This document shows positions 1-8,459 of a stretch of 64,000 bases of DNA, one piece after another. The translations under genes and the position numbers were made by a program. The DNA is from Blastopirellula sediminis. GTDB lineage: Bacteria; Planctomycetota; Planctomycetia; Pirellulales; Pirellulaceae. Location: contig NZ_JAJKFT010000004.1 of NCBI RefSeq assembly GCF_020966755.1, positions 1,240,001-1,304,000 on the forward strand. The letters run 5' to 3'. Positions within the stretch are counted from its first letter, which is position 1, and every line of letters begins with the position of its first letter. Under the pieces are notes generated by a model. The model worked only from the letters and a program-made list of their open reading frames with translations. It had not been told where the DNA came from and made no database searches.

Positions 1-478
1 AACCAGGCCAGGCGTCAGCATGCATGACGAAAAAGCGGAGGTCATCGTGGGGGCCGATCGGAATGGAGACGACCGTTTGCGAAATCTTTCGATTGTCAGG
101 GGGGCGACTGGGGCCGTCCGGATCTCTGTTGGAGAATTCAAACTTGGGGACGCCGTGCGTCTCGTAGGTGAGCTCATAAACGTCAACGTCCACCCCTCCG
201 TGCTGTTCGCGGGAAAGTTGCCCGATGCTGACTTCGCGATAGTTAAACAGACGAGCGTCGTGAAAGACGTCCTCCAGGGACGCTTCGACTTTCGTGGGAG
301 TTCCACGTTCGGAGAAATGCACGATGGAATCCGTTAACCGCTTGCGATCGGCCCACTGCGTCACGATGAAGCTGATGACGGCGAACAGCACGGTCGCGAT
401 GACGGCCGCTGCAATTTGGGCCCAATGACCTCCTCCCCATAGATCGAAAACGTCCGAGAAAATCAACAACGTGCTCAT
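1..478 (-). CDS. Membrane protein paralog A (partial, C-terminus beyond window)
   Basis: A minus-strand frame opens at the ATG ending at 478 and stays open to the left edge, giving about 159 residues without a stop. A hydrophobic segment covers roughly residues 20-42. The rest matches blocks in the next two genes in the same order: FHDARLF, IGQLSRE, VYELTYE, ISQTVVSIPIGPHD. It is therefore the third member of a tandem family. The start matches paralog C (MSTLL against MSALS), and the bases just upstream of the two starts are also similar. Function is unknown. Confidence 0.75.
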   Translation of the reverse strand, partial: MSTLLIFSDVFDLWGGGHWAQIAAAVIATVLFAVISFIVTQWADRKRLTDSIVHFSERGTPTKVEASLEDVFHDARLFNYREVSIGQLSREQHGGVDVDVYELTYETHGVPKFEFSNRDPDGPSRPPDNRKISQTVVSIPIGPHDDLRFFVMHADAWPG

Positions 479-536
479 GGGAGAGACCTGCAGTGGTGTT
501 GCATTCGTTGCTGGGCGAGATTTCTGACGCCGCTAA

Positions 537-1670
537 CTACATCTTCCTCATCCGCCGCCGCGCCGCCTCTTCCGCCGCAGCCGACAACTCGGCGGCGTCC
601 GTTGCTCGGCCGACCGCCGCCGGGTCATGCAAGTTCATGCCCGCGACCGAGTGCGATCGCCGCATCAGCCATTTAAAGATGAAGACGGCTGACCCGCCCC
701 AGACGAGCATTGTCGCGGCCATCAGCCCGAACATTATCGGCCCGGGCGCTTGCTCGATCAGTCCTGATAGACCAATGATCAAAAAGCCGCATACCGAGAA
801 AACGACAGCGACGCCCCACGATCCGAAGCCGGAGATCGCCAGATAGATAACCAGGTTGTGCGCGTTTGACATCGTCGGCGCTTGGACGACGATGGCCGGC
901 GAATCGCTCGATTTGTGCGCTGCTAGTTTTCGCATTAACGCGACGGCGTCATTGGCGAGCGACTCGCGCGCCGCTGGATTGGCGACCGTCTCCGGTATCC
1001 AAACGAGCAGGCGGCTTTCAGCCAATTCGAAAGCGAGATGCTTGCGAGTTTTTAGCCAATTCAGCAACGAAACGTCTAATAGCTGTTCGATTCGCGTCTG
1101 GTTGGCGGAATCGATCTGCGAGACGGCGTAGGCCTGGTTGAACCAGTCGACCGACTCGCGATCGTAGGCGGTTGCGTGTCTCCGGCTGTCGATCTTTCCC
1201 GTCAAGCCAAGCAGCCTGGCGAGCTTGCCCGACCAACCATGTAGCGGAGCGACGGTGAAGCGAAGTCCGTCATGCGGTCCGATCGGAAGAGAAGCGACCG
1301 TTTGCAAGATGGTCCTCGTCTCGGTTCCTCCGTCGCCATTGCTGGTCGTCGACTCGTAGGAAAGTTCGTAAACCTCCGCTTCGACGCCGTCGTACGTGGC
1401 GCGAGAAAGTTGCGTTATTTGCACGCGGTGATTTTGAAAGAGACTTGCGTCGTGAAAGACGTCGCCGATTGCGGCTTCCGCTTGAAAAGGAACTCCCCGT
1501 TCCGCGTAGTGTTTTCGGTTTTCTTCCAGTCGTCGCCGGTTCGATCGCGCTGTCCAAATCGCCGATACGATCGCGATAACGATCGACGTCAGGACTACCG
1601 CGCCGATGACCATCCAAAAGTAACGGTCCAACCCGCCGAATCCGGCTGCGAAAATCAAGGTGGCGTACAT
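537..1670 (-). CDS. Membrane protein paralog B, unknown function
   Basis: A 377-residue protein with one hydrophobic segment near residues 18-39 and a paired hydrophobic region near residues 273-336, enclosing a soluble domain of about 230 residues. The soluble part has the family blocks FHDASLF, TQLSR, VYELSYES and PIGPHDGLRF. It then has a WFNQAY / LLDVSLLNWL / LLVWIPETV segment, and the protein ends in a conserved MNLHDPAAVG tail followed by RRRMRKM. It lies 58 bp upstream (in transcription) of paralog A and 71 bp downstream of paralog C, so an operon is likely. The organisation loosely recalls DUF3137-type proteins, but that is only an impression. Confidence 0.85.
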   Translation of the reverse strand: MYATLIFAAGFGGLDRYFWMVIGAVVLTSIVIAIVSAIWTARSNRRRLEENRKHYAERGVPFQAEAAIGDVFHDASLFQNHRVQITQLSRATYDGVEAEVYELSYESTTSNGDGGTETRTILQTVASLPIGPHDGLRFTVAPLHGWSGKLARLLGLTGKIDSRRHATAYDRESVDWFNQAYAVSQIDSANQTRIEQLLDVSLLNWLKTRKHLAFELAESRLLVWIPETVANPAARESLANDAVALMRKLAAHKSSDSPAIVVQAPTMSNAHNLVIYLAISGFGSWGVAVVFSVCGFLIIGLSGLIEQAPGPIMFGLMAATMLVWGGSAVFIFKWLMRRSHSVAGMNLHDPAAVGRATDAAELSAAAEEAARRRMRKM

Positions 1671-1741
1671 GGTGGTAATCCGAAATGGCCTTTACTTGTA
1701 GCGGCTCCAGCCTAGCGACGCGTAATCGCTATCGCCGCTGC

Positions 1742-2911
1742 TTACGGTTTCCTCATCCGCCGGCGAGTCGCTGCTTCTTCCGCAGCGGCGGATCGACTTG
1801 TCGCGAGCGAACTGCCGACGGCGGCTGGGTCATGGAGATTCATCTCCGCGCGTGTTCGCGACGACCGCGTGATTAGTTTCAGTAGGAAATATCCCGATCC
1901 CAACCAGATCACGCTGGCAGCGACGAGGATGACGATTGTCGTCTCCAGCGGGACTTGCTCGAGCGCGCCAAATGCGAAGGCGCTTAAAAAGCTCGCGATC
2001 AACACGATACTCACAATTGGCGTCGCGCCGAATGCCGATACGAAAATGTTCACCATCAGGCTTGGAGGAGTCTGGACGATCGGCTTATCGACGAAGATGA
2101 GCGGAGGGACTCGCTCTCTTTTCTGTCGCAAGGTGCGCATCAGCTCGATAGCTTCCTGGGCCAACGCTTCGCGCGCCGCGGTAGCTACGACCGTCCCAGG
2201 AATCCAGACCAGCAGATGGTTATCGGCGAATTCGAATTCCAGATGCTTGTGCGCCATTAACCAAGAGAGCACGGTTAAATCAAGCGTCTGTTCGACCTGC
2301 GTTCGGGTCGTGGCTTTGAACAGCCTTACGCCGAAATGCTGATTGAACCAAGTAGACGCAGCCTCCTCTTCAGGCGTTGCGTTTTGGGCGATTCGGAGGG
2401 AACGGAACAGGCCAAATGGTTTTGCGCATTTGCCATTCCAACCGCCCACACGTGTGACGCCAAAGCGGAGACCGTCGTGCGGTCCAATCGGCAGCGCGAC
2501 GACCGTTTGCGAAATCTGCCGCGAAACGGACTCGTTTCCGTCGGTTTGGCCGAACTGAGTCACGGTCGACTCATTGTCGCCGGAATCGTAGGTTTGATAC
2601 GTCAGTTCATAAACGTCAGCTGTGACGTTTCCGTACTTTTCCCGCGATAGTTGCCCGATGCGGACGTTGCGGTTCGTAAACAGATCGGCGTCGTGAAAGA
2701 CCTCTTCGATCTCCGCCGAGACTTCAAAGCGAATGCCGCGCTCGGCGTAATGCTCGCTATTGGCCGTCGCCCGCTTTCGGTCCTCTCGACTCTTCGCGAT
2801 GGTCGTGACGATGGCGAGGATCACAAATCCGAGGACGATGGCGCCGCTCACGATCCAAAAGTTGGGGTCCCATGGCATGAGATCTTTCGCAAGGATCGAG
2901 AGTGCGCTCAT
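1742..2911 (-). CDS. Membrane protein paralog C, unknown function
   Basis: About 389 residues starting MSALSIL. An upstream in-frame start at 2947 exists, but the ATG at 2911 is preferred because it matches the start of paralog A. The layout is an N-terminal membrane segment (FWIVSGAIVLGFVILAIV), a soluble domain with FHDADLF, IGQLSREKYG, VYELTYQTY and PIGPHDGLRF, then WFNQHFGV and LLVWIPGTV, a two-helix membrane region, and the MNLHDPAAVG...RRRMRKP tail. It is probably the first gene of the three-paralog operon. No catalytic motif is visible. Confidence 0.85.
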   Translation of the reverse strand: MSALSILAKDLMPWDPNFWIVSGAIVLGFVILAIVTTIAKSREDRKRATANSEHYAERGIRFEVSAEIEEVFHDADLFTNRNVRIGQLSREKYGNVTADVYELTYQTYDSGDNESTVTQFGQTDGNESVSRQISQTVVALPIGPHDGLRFGVTRVGGWNGKCAKPFGLFRSLRIAQNATPEEEAASTWFNQHFGVRLFKATTRTQVEQTLDLTVLSWLMAHKHLEFEFADNHLLVWIPGTVVATAAREALAQEAIELMRTLRQKRERVPPLIFVDKPIVQTPPSLMVNIFVSAFGATPIVSIVLIASFLSAFAFGALEQVPLETTIVILVAASVIWLGSGYFLLKLITRSSRTRAEMNLHDPAAVGSSLATSRSAAAEEAATRRRMRKP

Positions 2912-3264
2912 CGTAGAGACTCGTAGTGGAGCGCCAACGTGTTGCATCCGCGGGCGGTCGAAAGTTTCGAGCGAACGCTTGCCGCTGGCTTCGACGTTAT
3001 TTTATCTCGACGACGGATTACGCAATCGGCAAACTGATCGAGATTTGCCGTAATGAAATCGGGAAGGGTTTTTAGCGAATTGGCAAAGTGCCCATTAACC
3101 AAGGGGGGGTGGTGAGGGACGATTCCCCTGGGCGACGAAGCGACGCTTCGCTTGCTAGAGGGGATTTCTCGGAATATAACGGACCCCGGTACTCAGTTCC
3201 GCATGCCGAACTTCGTCTTCGCTTCTTGGTAGTCCCGTCGGCCAGGCTTGGAAAGCCCCTAGTA
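2912..3264. other. Divergent intergenic region
   Basis: This 353 bp gap separates the leftward paralog operon from a rightward secreted-protein gene and should hold promoters for both. Apart from the hairpin at 3124-3163 nothing specific is recognised. An open frame extends the downstream gene upstream to 3088, but it lacks coding character. Confidence 0.4.
3124..3163. repeat. Intergenic nested palindrome
   Basis: An inner perfect palindrome CGAAGCG-A-CGCTTCG (3136-3150) lies inside an outer CCCCT/AGGGG pairing. It has no T-run, so it is not a typical terminator. It resembles the other small palindromes scattered through this window. Confidence 0.45.
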
Positions 3265-4092
3265 ATGCCAGCTCAACTCTTTGCATTTGCCGCGATCCTT
3301 TCCCTTCTCATCGCCGTGAGTCCGGCCTGGGCTCAAGAGCCGAAGATCAAGGATCCCGCGATTCAGGCCGCATGGGAAAAGTGTCTCTCGGATACCGCGA
3401 ATGCAAAGAAGTCTCTCCAAGATCAACTGCAATCGAAAAAGGAAACGGCGGTGCTCCGCGGCGATCTAGAGCTCGTCGACGTCGTGACGAAAGAAACGGC
3501 TGCGTTCAAGGAGACTGGCGCCCTTCCTACGACGGTCTCGACCGATCGCTACGTGAGTGCGCTGCAGCGTGCGATTGCCGGGCTGGAAAACGCCTACGAA
3601 CGCGTCATCAAAGAAATGGTGCGCGACGGCAAGGTGGAAGAGGCCCGCGCCGCTCTGGAAGAAATTGAACAGTTGAAATCGTCCAAAGCGTTTCAGCCTG
3701 AATTCGCTGCTGCGGAAGTTGAAATCATCTCCGGAGCTGAAAAATTTCAGACGCTCGCCAACGGCGGCAAAGCGTTGTCCGATCGAAAGTACGTTTGGAT
3801 CGACGTGCCCCAAGACTTTTCGCTCAAGCGCTTTGCACGCGTCGCTGGCGATGGGAAGGGGGCGATCGTAGTCAAAGTCACAAAACCCGGTTATGCGTAT
3901 TTTGCCTTGGCGGAAAAGGCGGCCCTGCAGACCCCGTTCATTCGCGAAGGGGAATGGGAGCCGACCGGGGAGAAGTTTGCATATAGCGATCGAACGAGAA
4001 CGGTCCTGTATGTATTTCGACGCGTGGTCCCTGTCGGACAATATGAAATCCCACGTCTTGGTTTTACTGGACCGACCTGGCTTGCCCCTTGA
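3265..4092 (+). CDS. Secreted coiled-coil protein, unknown function
   Basis: Translation is placed at the ATG at 3265 because it opens directly into a signal peptide (MPAQLFAFAAILSLLIAVS, cleavage likely after AWA). The mature protein of about 250 residues has a charged helical region rich in Lys, Glu and Ala, including EARAALEEIEQLKSS, consistent with a coiled coil. A beta-rich C-terminal half of about 100 residues contains ALSDRKYVWIDVPQDF. No catalytic motif is seen. It stands alone on the plus strand between two regions of unknown function. An exported, envelope-associated role is inferred only from the signal peptide. Confidence 0.75.
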   Translation: MPAQLFAFAAILSLLIAVSPAWAQEPKIKDPAIQAAWEKCLSDTANAKKSLQDQLQSKKETAVLRGDLELVDVVTKETAAFKETGALPTTVSTDRYVSALQRAIAGLENAYERVIKEMVRDGKVEEARAALEEIEQLKSSKAFQPEFAAAEVEIISGAEKFQTLANGGKALSDRKYVWIDVPQDFSLKRFARVAGDGKGAIVVKVTKPGYAYFALAEKAALQTPFIREGEWEPTGEKFAYSDRTRTVLYVFRRVVPVGQYEIPRLGFTGPTWLAP

Positions 4093-4347
4093 TTACCTTA
4101 GGCAAGTTTTTTTTCGGCGATGGTTTCGACAACGTAGGAGTTCGTCAAATCGACGGTCCGGTTGGACGACCGAATTGAACGACCGACAAGCAAGGCCGTA
4201 ATGCCGACTTCCTGCACTCTGGCGAGAAGGATCATTGCCTTGGCTGTGGCAGAGGAGTACCTTGAAATTTGCTGGGGCAGGGTAGAGCGAATCGGCGCGG
4301 TTCGCTCCCCATCAGGTACGGTGTTACCGAACAGAGGAGTCTGCCCG

Positions 4348-4770
4348 ATGGTAAAGCAGCTTTCTTCGGCGTTGGTCGCCATCTTGGTTTTCGGAACGCT
4401 CGCTCACGCCCAAAGTCCCTTCGCCTCCAGCCGCTCCTTTGGCGGACCAAGCTTCGGAGCCGGTGGATTCCGCGCGCCGAGCGTCATTAGCCGGCCTGGC
4501 TACCCGACGTATGGCGGCAGAATGAACTATTCCGCTCCGAACACCTACGGCGGTTTTCGCTACTACCAACCGGGCGGCGGCATGACCTACAGTTCGACCA
4601 GCGGCTACAGCGGACCCGACTACTACAACTTCTACCTGTACAACGGGCCGCGGAACTACATGACGAACAGCACGTTCTACCGTGGGCCGAATCCCGCCTA
4701 CGGCTACCAGCCGGGCGCCTTTAGCCCGCCGAGCGCCTTTGGGGGTGGTGGAACCGCGTTTGGGCATTGA
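4348..4770 (+). CDS. Small secreted Gly/Tyr/Ser/Pro-rich protein
   Basis: The start at 4348 follows a good ribosome binding site (GAGGAG near 4333) and gives a 140-residue protein with a signal peptide ending at AHA. The mature part is low in complexity and rich in Gly, Tyr, Phe, Ser and Pro, with many GG, YY and PG pairs, and almost no charged residues. Such composition is typical of surface or matrix-forming polypeptides. No family could be named. A hairpin downstream (4826-4853) may end the transcript. Confidence 0.75.
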   Translation: MVKQLSSALVAILVFGTLAHAQSPFASSRSFGGPSFGAGGFRAPSVISRPGYPTYGGRMNYSAPNTYGGFRYYQPGGGMTYSSTSGYSGPDYYNFYLYNGPRNYMTNSTFYRGPNPAYGYQPGAFSPPSAFGGGGTAFGH

Positions 4771-5146
4771 TTCTAGGCAGCTCGATCTCAGCGCCCCCAG
4801 CGACGATCCGCCGTAAGAACGAACCGCCGCCGCCGGAACCATCCGGGGCGGCGTTATGCGTTCAAGTCTCTCTTTTTCGCCAAAGTCCATGAATCGGCAG
4901 GAATTTTGACCACTTGTCGGCCTCAATTCCGCTTCTGTTTGTGGTAGGCGAATGACGGATCGCCCTTTTCACGCGGCTCAGGGTACGGATCTCATTCGTA
5001 CGTATAGGGTTAAGTGTCAATGTGGCGGCAAGTTGTGCGTTGGCCGGAACGACGAAACAGCTTCTCAAATGCACGACAACGCGGGCAGGTGGAGAAGTTC
5101 TCGCCTTACGGGGCGAACAGGGGCAGAGAGGAATAGGGAGAGAAAG
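4771..5146. other. Intergenic region
   Basis: A 376 bp stretch holding a GC-rich hairpin at 4826-4853 and the ribosome binding site (GGGAG) of the next small gene. Longer open frames cross it but show no coding features. Confidence 0.4.
4826..4853. terminator. GC-rich hairpin, possible terminator
   Basis: CGCCGCC and GGCGGCG arms with an inner CCGGA/TCCGG pairing form a stable stem 55 bp after the Gly/Tyr-rich gene. There is no clear T-run, so a terminator role is uncertain. Confidence 0.4.
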
Positions 5147-5350
5147 ATGGAGTCAGGGGTGATGGGGCCTGCGGTGATTCCGCTGACGCTGATCGTTAGC
5201 GGAATCGTTTGGAATACGGCCTGTTATATGATCGCTGGGAGGCCAGAGCCTTCGACACCGCGCGCGGATCGGTTGCGTTTGGTTGGTTGGATCGGCTACG
5301 GACTAGCGTTAGCGGTCGCAGCCGCGCTATTCGTCATACGATGGTGGTGA
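5147..5350 (+). CDS. Small two-helix membrane protein
   Basis: A 67-residue protein starting at an ATG preceded by GGGAGAG. Two hydrophobic segments (about residues 6-25 and 48-65) are joined by a short polar loop, and the C-terminus is VIRWW. It converges on the similarly small membrane gene at 5369-5554, only 18 bp away. Function is unknown and no family is recognised. Confidence 0.6.
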   Translation: MESGVMGPAVIPLTLIVSGIVWNTACYMIAGRPEPSTPRADRLRLVGWIGYGLALAVAAALFVIRWW

Positions 5351-5368
5351 CGTAGGAAACGCCGTAGG

Positions 5369-5554
5369 TCAGCTTTTCGCTCGAATTCGCCAGAGCCAAA
5401 CCGCCGCGGCACAGGCGCCCAAAGCCGTCGACAAATACAACGCTTGGCGTCCAACGCCAGCCGCTTCCGGCGTCACCGCAAAGAAGAATGCGGCGATCAA
5501 GACGTAGAGGCCCGCACAAAACAGGAGGACGTTCTTGCGGTCTTGAGATGTCAT
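5369..5554 (-). CDS. Small two-helix membrane protein
   Basis: 61 residues from MTSQDRK, with hydrophobic segments around residues 9-27 and 38-56, ending in WRIRAKS. A start seven codons further upstream is also possible. It converges with the preceding small membrane gene. Composition supports a genuine gene, but no function can be assigned. Confidence 0.55.
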   Translation of the reverse strand: MTSQDRKNVLLFCAGLYVLIAAFFFAVTPEAAGVGRQALYLSTALGACAAAVWLWRIRAKS

Positions 5555-5692
5555 GCGCTCTGCCACAACCCGCAATTTTTTTGATGCACGAATCGATGTG
5601 CGAACGATTTACAAACGAACTGGCGCCAAAGCGATCAGACTGGCTCGTGCGCGATCAACGAGCAGCGTTCGCGTGGCGATTCGCCGCTAACT

Positions 5693-7240
5693 CTAGTGGT
5701 GGATACGCAACGTGTTGATCGCCGCAGCGACCTGCTGATCGAGATCCGCCGCGGCGTCGATCTTGTGACTCTCCACGCCTTCCGGATCAGGTTCCTCCCG
5801 TTGTTGCTGTGCCGCCAAGATATCCAAGTGCGATTCCGAGAGGGAGTTCCCTTCCTGGGCTCGTCGCACGATTCGCACTTTGGCGATCTCTTCCGGACAC
5901 TCGCAAACCAGCAGCGCCGGCGTCGCGTTGTGTTGTTCGGCTAACTCGACGGCGCGACTTCGCTGGGCCGCAGTGAGAAACGTCCCGTCGATGATGGTTG
6001 AATGCCCTTGTTGCAAGCGCTCGGCTGCGGCGGAAAAGAGTTGGTCATAGACGAACTCCCGATTTTCCGGACGATAGATCGCCTGGCCGTAACCGGCGCG
6101 CTCGTCGCTAGCGCCGAATAACTCGCGGCGAATCGCGTCGGTTTGCAGATGGTCGACGGCGTAGGTTGCGGCCAGACGCTCGGCCAGCGTCGTTTTGCCG
6201 CTGCCGGTGAGCCCGCGGATGATGATCAATTGCGGACGGCTCAACTGCCGGGCCGCTTTGTCGGCGATCTCCAGCCGCGCTTGTGCGCCTGCGAGCAGAC
6301 TTCGCTGTACGTCTTCCGGCGCCGCGCCGGCTTGGATCGCGTTTACCTTGGCCCGCACGCAGGCCCGGTAACTGCGATAGAAGTGAGAGAGGGAGTCAGG
6401 CGGGTTGTCGTCGCTCGCTCCTTGGTAAGCCTCCAACAAAAACTCGCCAATCCAACCGGCGCCAAGCGTTTCGCATTCGACTGCAAAGAAACAGAGTTCG
6501 TCCCACAGATCGATCCGGCGGTAGTCGGCGTTAAACTCGATGCAGTCGATCACGACCGGTTCGGCGAGCAGAAACGCATGTTCAGGACGTAAGTCGCCGT
6601 GACCTTCCACAATTCGCCCTGACTCGACCCGCTCGTCAAAGAGATGGGGATGATGAAGGAGCAGCCGAAGCTGCGCTTGATGAATCCGGCGAATTGCGCC
6701 CTGATCGAGCGAAACGTCGCTATTGGCGAGATCATGCAAATTGCTGCGAACATGCTCCTCGAAATGGCGGCGATACTCGGCAGGTGCAATTTCTAGCGGA
6801 GGCTGAGCCGCGTAGAACCGCGAAAGGGTTTTCGCGAGCGGTTCGATGTCGTGCGGCTTCAGACGCTCTTCCGCAATCAGGCGGTCAAGCGAGCGATCGG
6901 CCGGCAGCCGCTTCATCTTCACCAGCCAATCGATGGGCGTCCCCTCGCCATCGATCGCCAAGCCGGCGTCCGACTGGGTGATCGGGACGACCCCGAGGTA
7001 CGTATCACCTCCCAGACGGCGATTCAGGCGCACTTCCGCTTCGCACGCCGCACGGCGCATTTGCGGCGTGTGAAAGTCGAGAAAGTCGAACCGGACCGGC
7101 TTCTTCAGCTTGTAAGCGAACCGATTGGTCAGAAAGATCCACGAAATGTGCGTCTCCAGACGCTCGACGCGGGTTGTGCCGTCCGCATAGGCGGACGGCG
7201 TCATAAGCCACTCGACGAGGGCGTCGGAATCAATCGACAT
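5693..7240 (-). CDS. APH-like kinase domain fused to P-loop NTPase (COG2187/COG0645 type)
   Basis: 515 residues from the ATG at 7240. The N-terminal two thirds look like an aminoglycoside-phosphotransferase-fold protein: YKLKKPVRFDF near residue 45, and HGDLRPEH near residues 214-221 in place of the usual HGDLHxxN catalytic loop. The C-terminal third is a P-loop domain with GLTGSGKT (about 343-350) and TIIDGTFL, as in small-molecule or gluconate-type kinases. This two-domain order is a known uncharacterised bacterial family, and its substrate is unknown. The gene lies 22 bp downstream of the YbaK-type gene and probably shares its transcript. Confidence 0.85.
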   Translation of the reverse strand: MSIDSDALVEWLMTPSAYADGTTRVERLETHISWIFLTNRFAYKLKKPVRFDFLDFHTPQMRRAACEAEVRLNRRLGGDTYLGVVPITQSDAGLAIDGEGTPIDWLVKMKRLPADRSLDRLIAEERLKPHDIEPLAKTLSRFYAAQPPLEIAPAEYRRHFEEHVRSNLHDLANSDVSLDQGAIRRIHQAQLRLLLHHPHLFDERVESGRIVEGHGDLRPEHAFLLAEPVVIDCIEFNADYRRIDLWDELCFFAVECETLGAGWIGEFLLEAYQGASDDNPPDSLSHFYRSYRACVRAKVNAIQAGAAPEDVQRSLLAGAQARLEIADKAARQLSRPQLIIIRGLTGSGKTTLAERLAATYAVDHLQTDAIRRELFGASDERAGYGQAIYRPENREFVYDQLFSAAAERLQQGHSTIIDGTFLTAAQRSRAVELAEQHNATPALLVCECPEEIAKVRIVRRAQEGNSLSESHLDILAAQQQREEPDPEGVESHKIDAAADLDQQVAAAINTLRIHH

Positions 7241-7262
7241 ATCGTTGTTGTTTCTGGTCGCG

Positions 7263-7721
7263 TTAGCGGGCGAAATGGCCGACCAACGGCGATTCAATCA
7301 TGCGGAAATCGCTCGCGGTCATCTGGATCGCCTCGTGGTGCGTGTTGCCTTCAAACACGATATTCTCGTATTCCAGCAGGCTCGCGTCCATAATCGTATG
7401 CATATGGTACTGCGAACCAAACGGGGGCAACGCGCCCACTTCGCAATCGGGACAATGTTGAGAGATTTGCTCCTCGGTGGCGAGCGTCAACTTGCAATCG
7501 CCGAGCATCTGCGCCGCGGCCCTCAAATCGACCGACTTATCGGCCGGCAAGACCGCCACGACCGAGGTGTAGTCTCCATCTGCATTCAGCAAAACCGTCT
7601 TGGCGACTTGATGTCCAGACACCCCAAGCGTCTGTGCCAGACGATTGGCGCCGTAGGCGTTCGGGTGCAGGATCTTCTCAAAGTTGACCTGTTTTTCATG
7701 CAGGTATTCGGTGACGTTCAT
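7263..7721 (-). CDS. YbaK/ProX-type aminoacyl-tRNA deacylase-like protein
   Basis: The start at 7721 is set by a strong ribosome binding site (GAAGGAG). The 152-residue protein has the YbaK/EbsC fold pattern: an early HPNAYGANRLAQ segment, VAKTVLLNADG containing the conserved Lys, AVLPADKSVDLRAAA, and the GALPPFGSQY motif near residue 107. Family members hydrolyse mischarged aminoacyl-tRNAs in trans, but which tRNA this one acts on cannot be read from sequence. It is the first gene of a probable two-gene unit with the kinase-like gene downstream. Confidence 0.88.
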   Translation of the reverse strand: MNVTEYLHEKQVNFEKILHPNAYGANRLAQTLGVSGHQVAKTVLLNADGDYTSVVAVLPADKSVDLRAAAQMLGDCKLTLATEEQISQHCPDCEVGALPPFGSQYHMHTIMDASLLEYENIVFEGNTHHEAIQMTASDFRMIESPLVGHFAR

Positions 7722-7909
7722 GGTAATTTCTCCTTCAATCGAGCGATGGGATAGGTCTTCAATATTTTGCTGCAAATCGAGCGCCCAAAGCATGCGTCGA
7801 TGGCCGGCCAAGAACGTGTCAGGCATTCCCCGACTCGTCAATTCTTGACTTTGTGAAAAAATGGTACAAGGGACGCAAAACGCTCCAACCATTTCAGCAG
7901 GGTAATGTC

Positions 7910-8413
7910 ATGAACGCCGCCACTGTCTTCCGTCCCGTCGCGCTGCTGGCGATGCTCGCTTGTTTCCCAACCTCGGTCCTTTGGAGCGCTGAGCCGATGC
8001 GAGGCCCACTCCCCCCAGAGCAGCAAGCGCTGATTCACTACCTTGCTGACCATCACAAGGAACTGACGCGCGAAGTGAAGTTGCGCGATGATGGGTACGA
8101 AGCGACGACCACCACCAAAAACAAAGAAGTCGCCGCCAAGCTGAAACAGCACCTCGCCTATATGCAAAAGCGACTCGGTAGCGGCGCGATGGTCCGCCGT
8201 TGGGATCCGGCCTTCGTCGAATTGGTCAAATACCATGACCAGATCACGACGAAAGTGGAGCAACTGGATAACGGGATCAAAGTCGTCGTCACCGGCAAGA
8301 CGCCTGACGCGGTAAAGGTCGCCCAGAACCACGCGAAGGTCGTCTCGGAATTCGCCGCGCTAGGCTACGACGCCGTTCGTGAAGCGCACGATCCGGCGCT
8401 ACAGGGCAAGTAG
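7910..8413 (+). CDS. Small secreted protein, unknown function
   Basis: 167 residues from the ATG at 7910. An N-terminal signal peptide (VALLAMLACFPTSVLWSA) is followed by a small alpha/beta-looking domain of about 140 residues with alternating charge (YEATTTTKNKEVAAKLKQH) and the repeated idea KVEQLDNGIKVVVTG. No cysteines remain after the signal peptide, and there is no recognisable catalytic motif. It converges on the chemoreceptor gene across a hairpin. Confidence 0.75.
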   Translation: MNAATVFRPVALLAMLACFPTSVLWSAEPMRGPLPPEQQALIHYLADHHKELTREVKLRDDGYEATTTTKNKEVAAKLKQHLAYMQKRLGSGAMVRRWDPAFVELVKYHDQITTKVEQLDNGIKVVVTGKTPDAVKVAQNHAKVVSEFAALGYDAVREAHDPALQGK

Positions 8414-8455
8414 GCCGGAGTCGCCTGGCGATCCCGCAGGTCCCGCCAGGCCTAC
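8410..8455. terminator. Hairpin between convergent genes
   Basis: GCCTGGCG (8423-8430) pairs with CGCCAGGC (8444-8451), and the flanking GTAGGCC/GGCCTAC can extend the stem. Its position between two convergent stop codons fits a shared terminator. The GTAGG...CCTAC edges also resemble the palindromic repeats elsewhere in the window. Confidence 0.5.
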
Positions 8456-8459
8456 CCAC

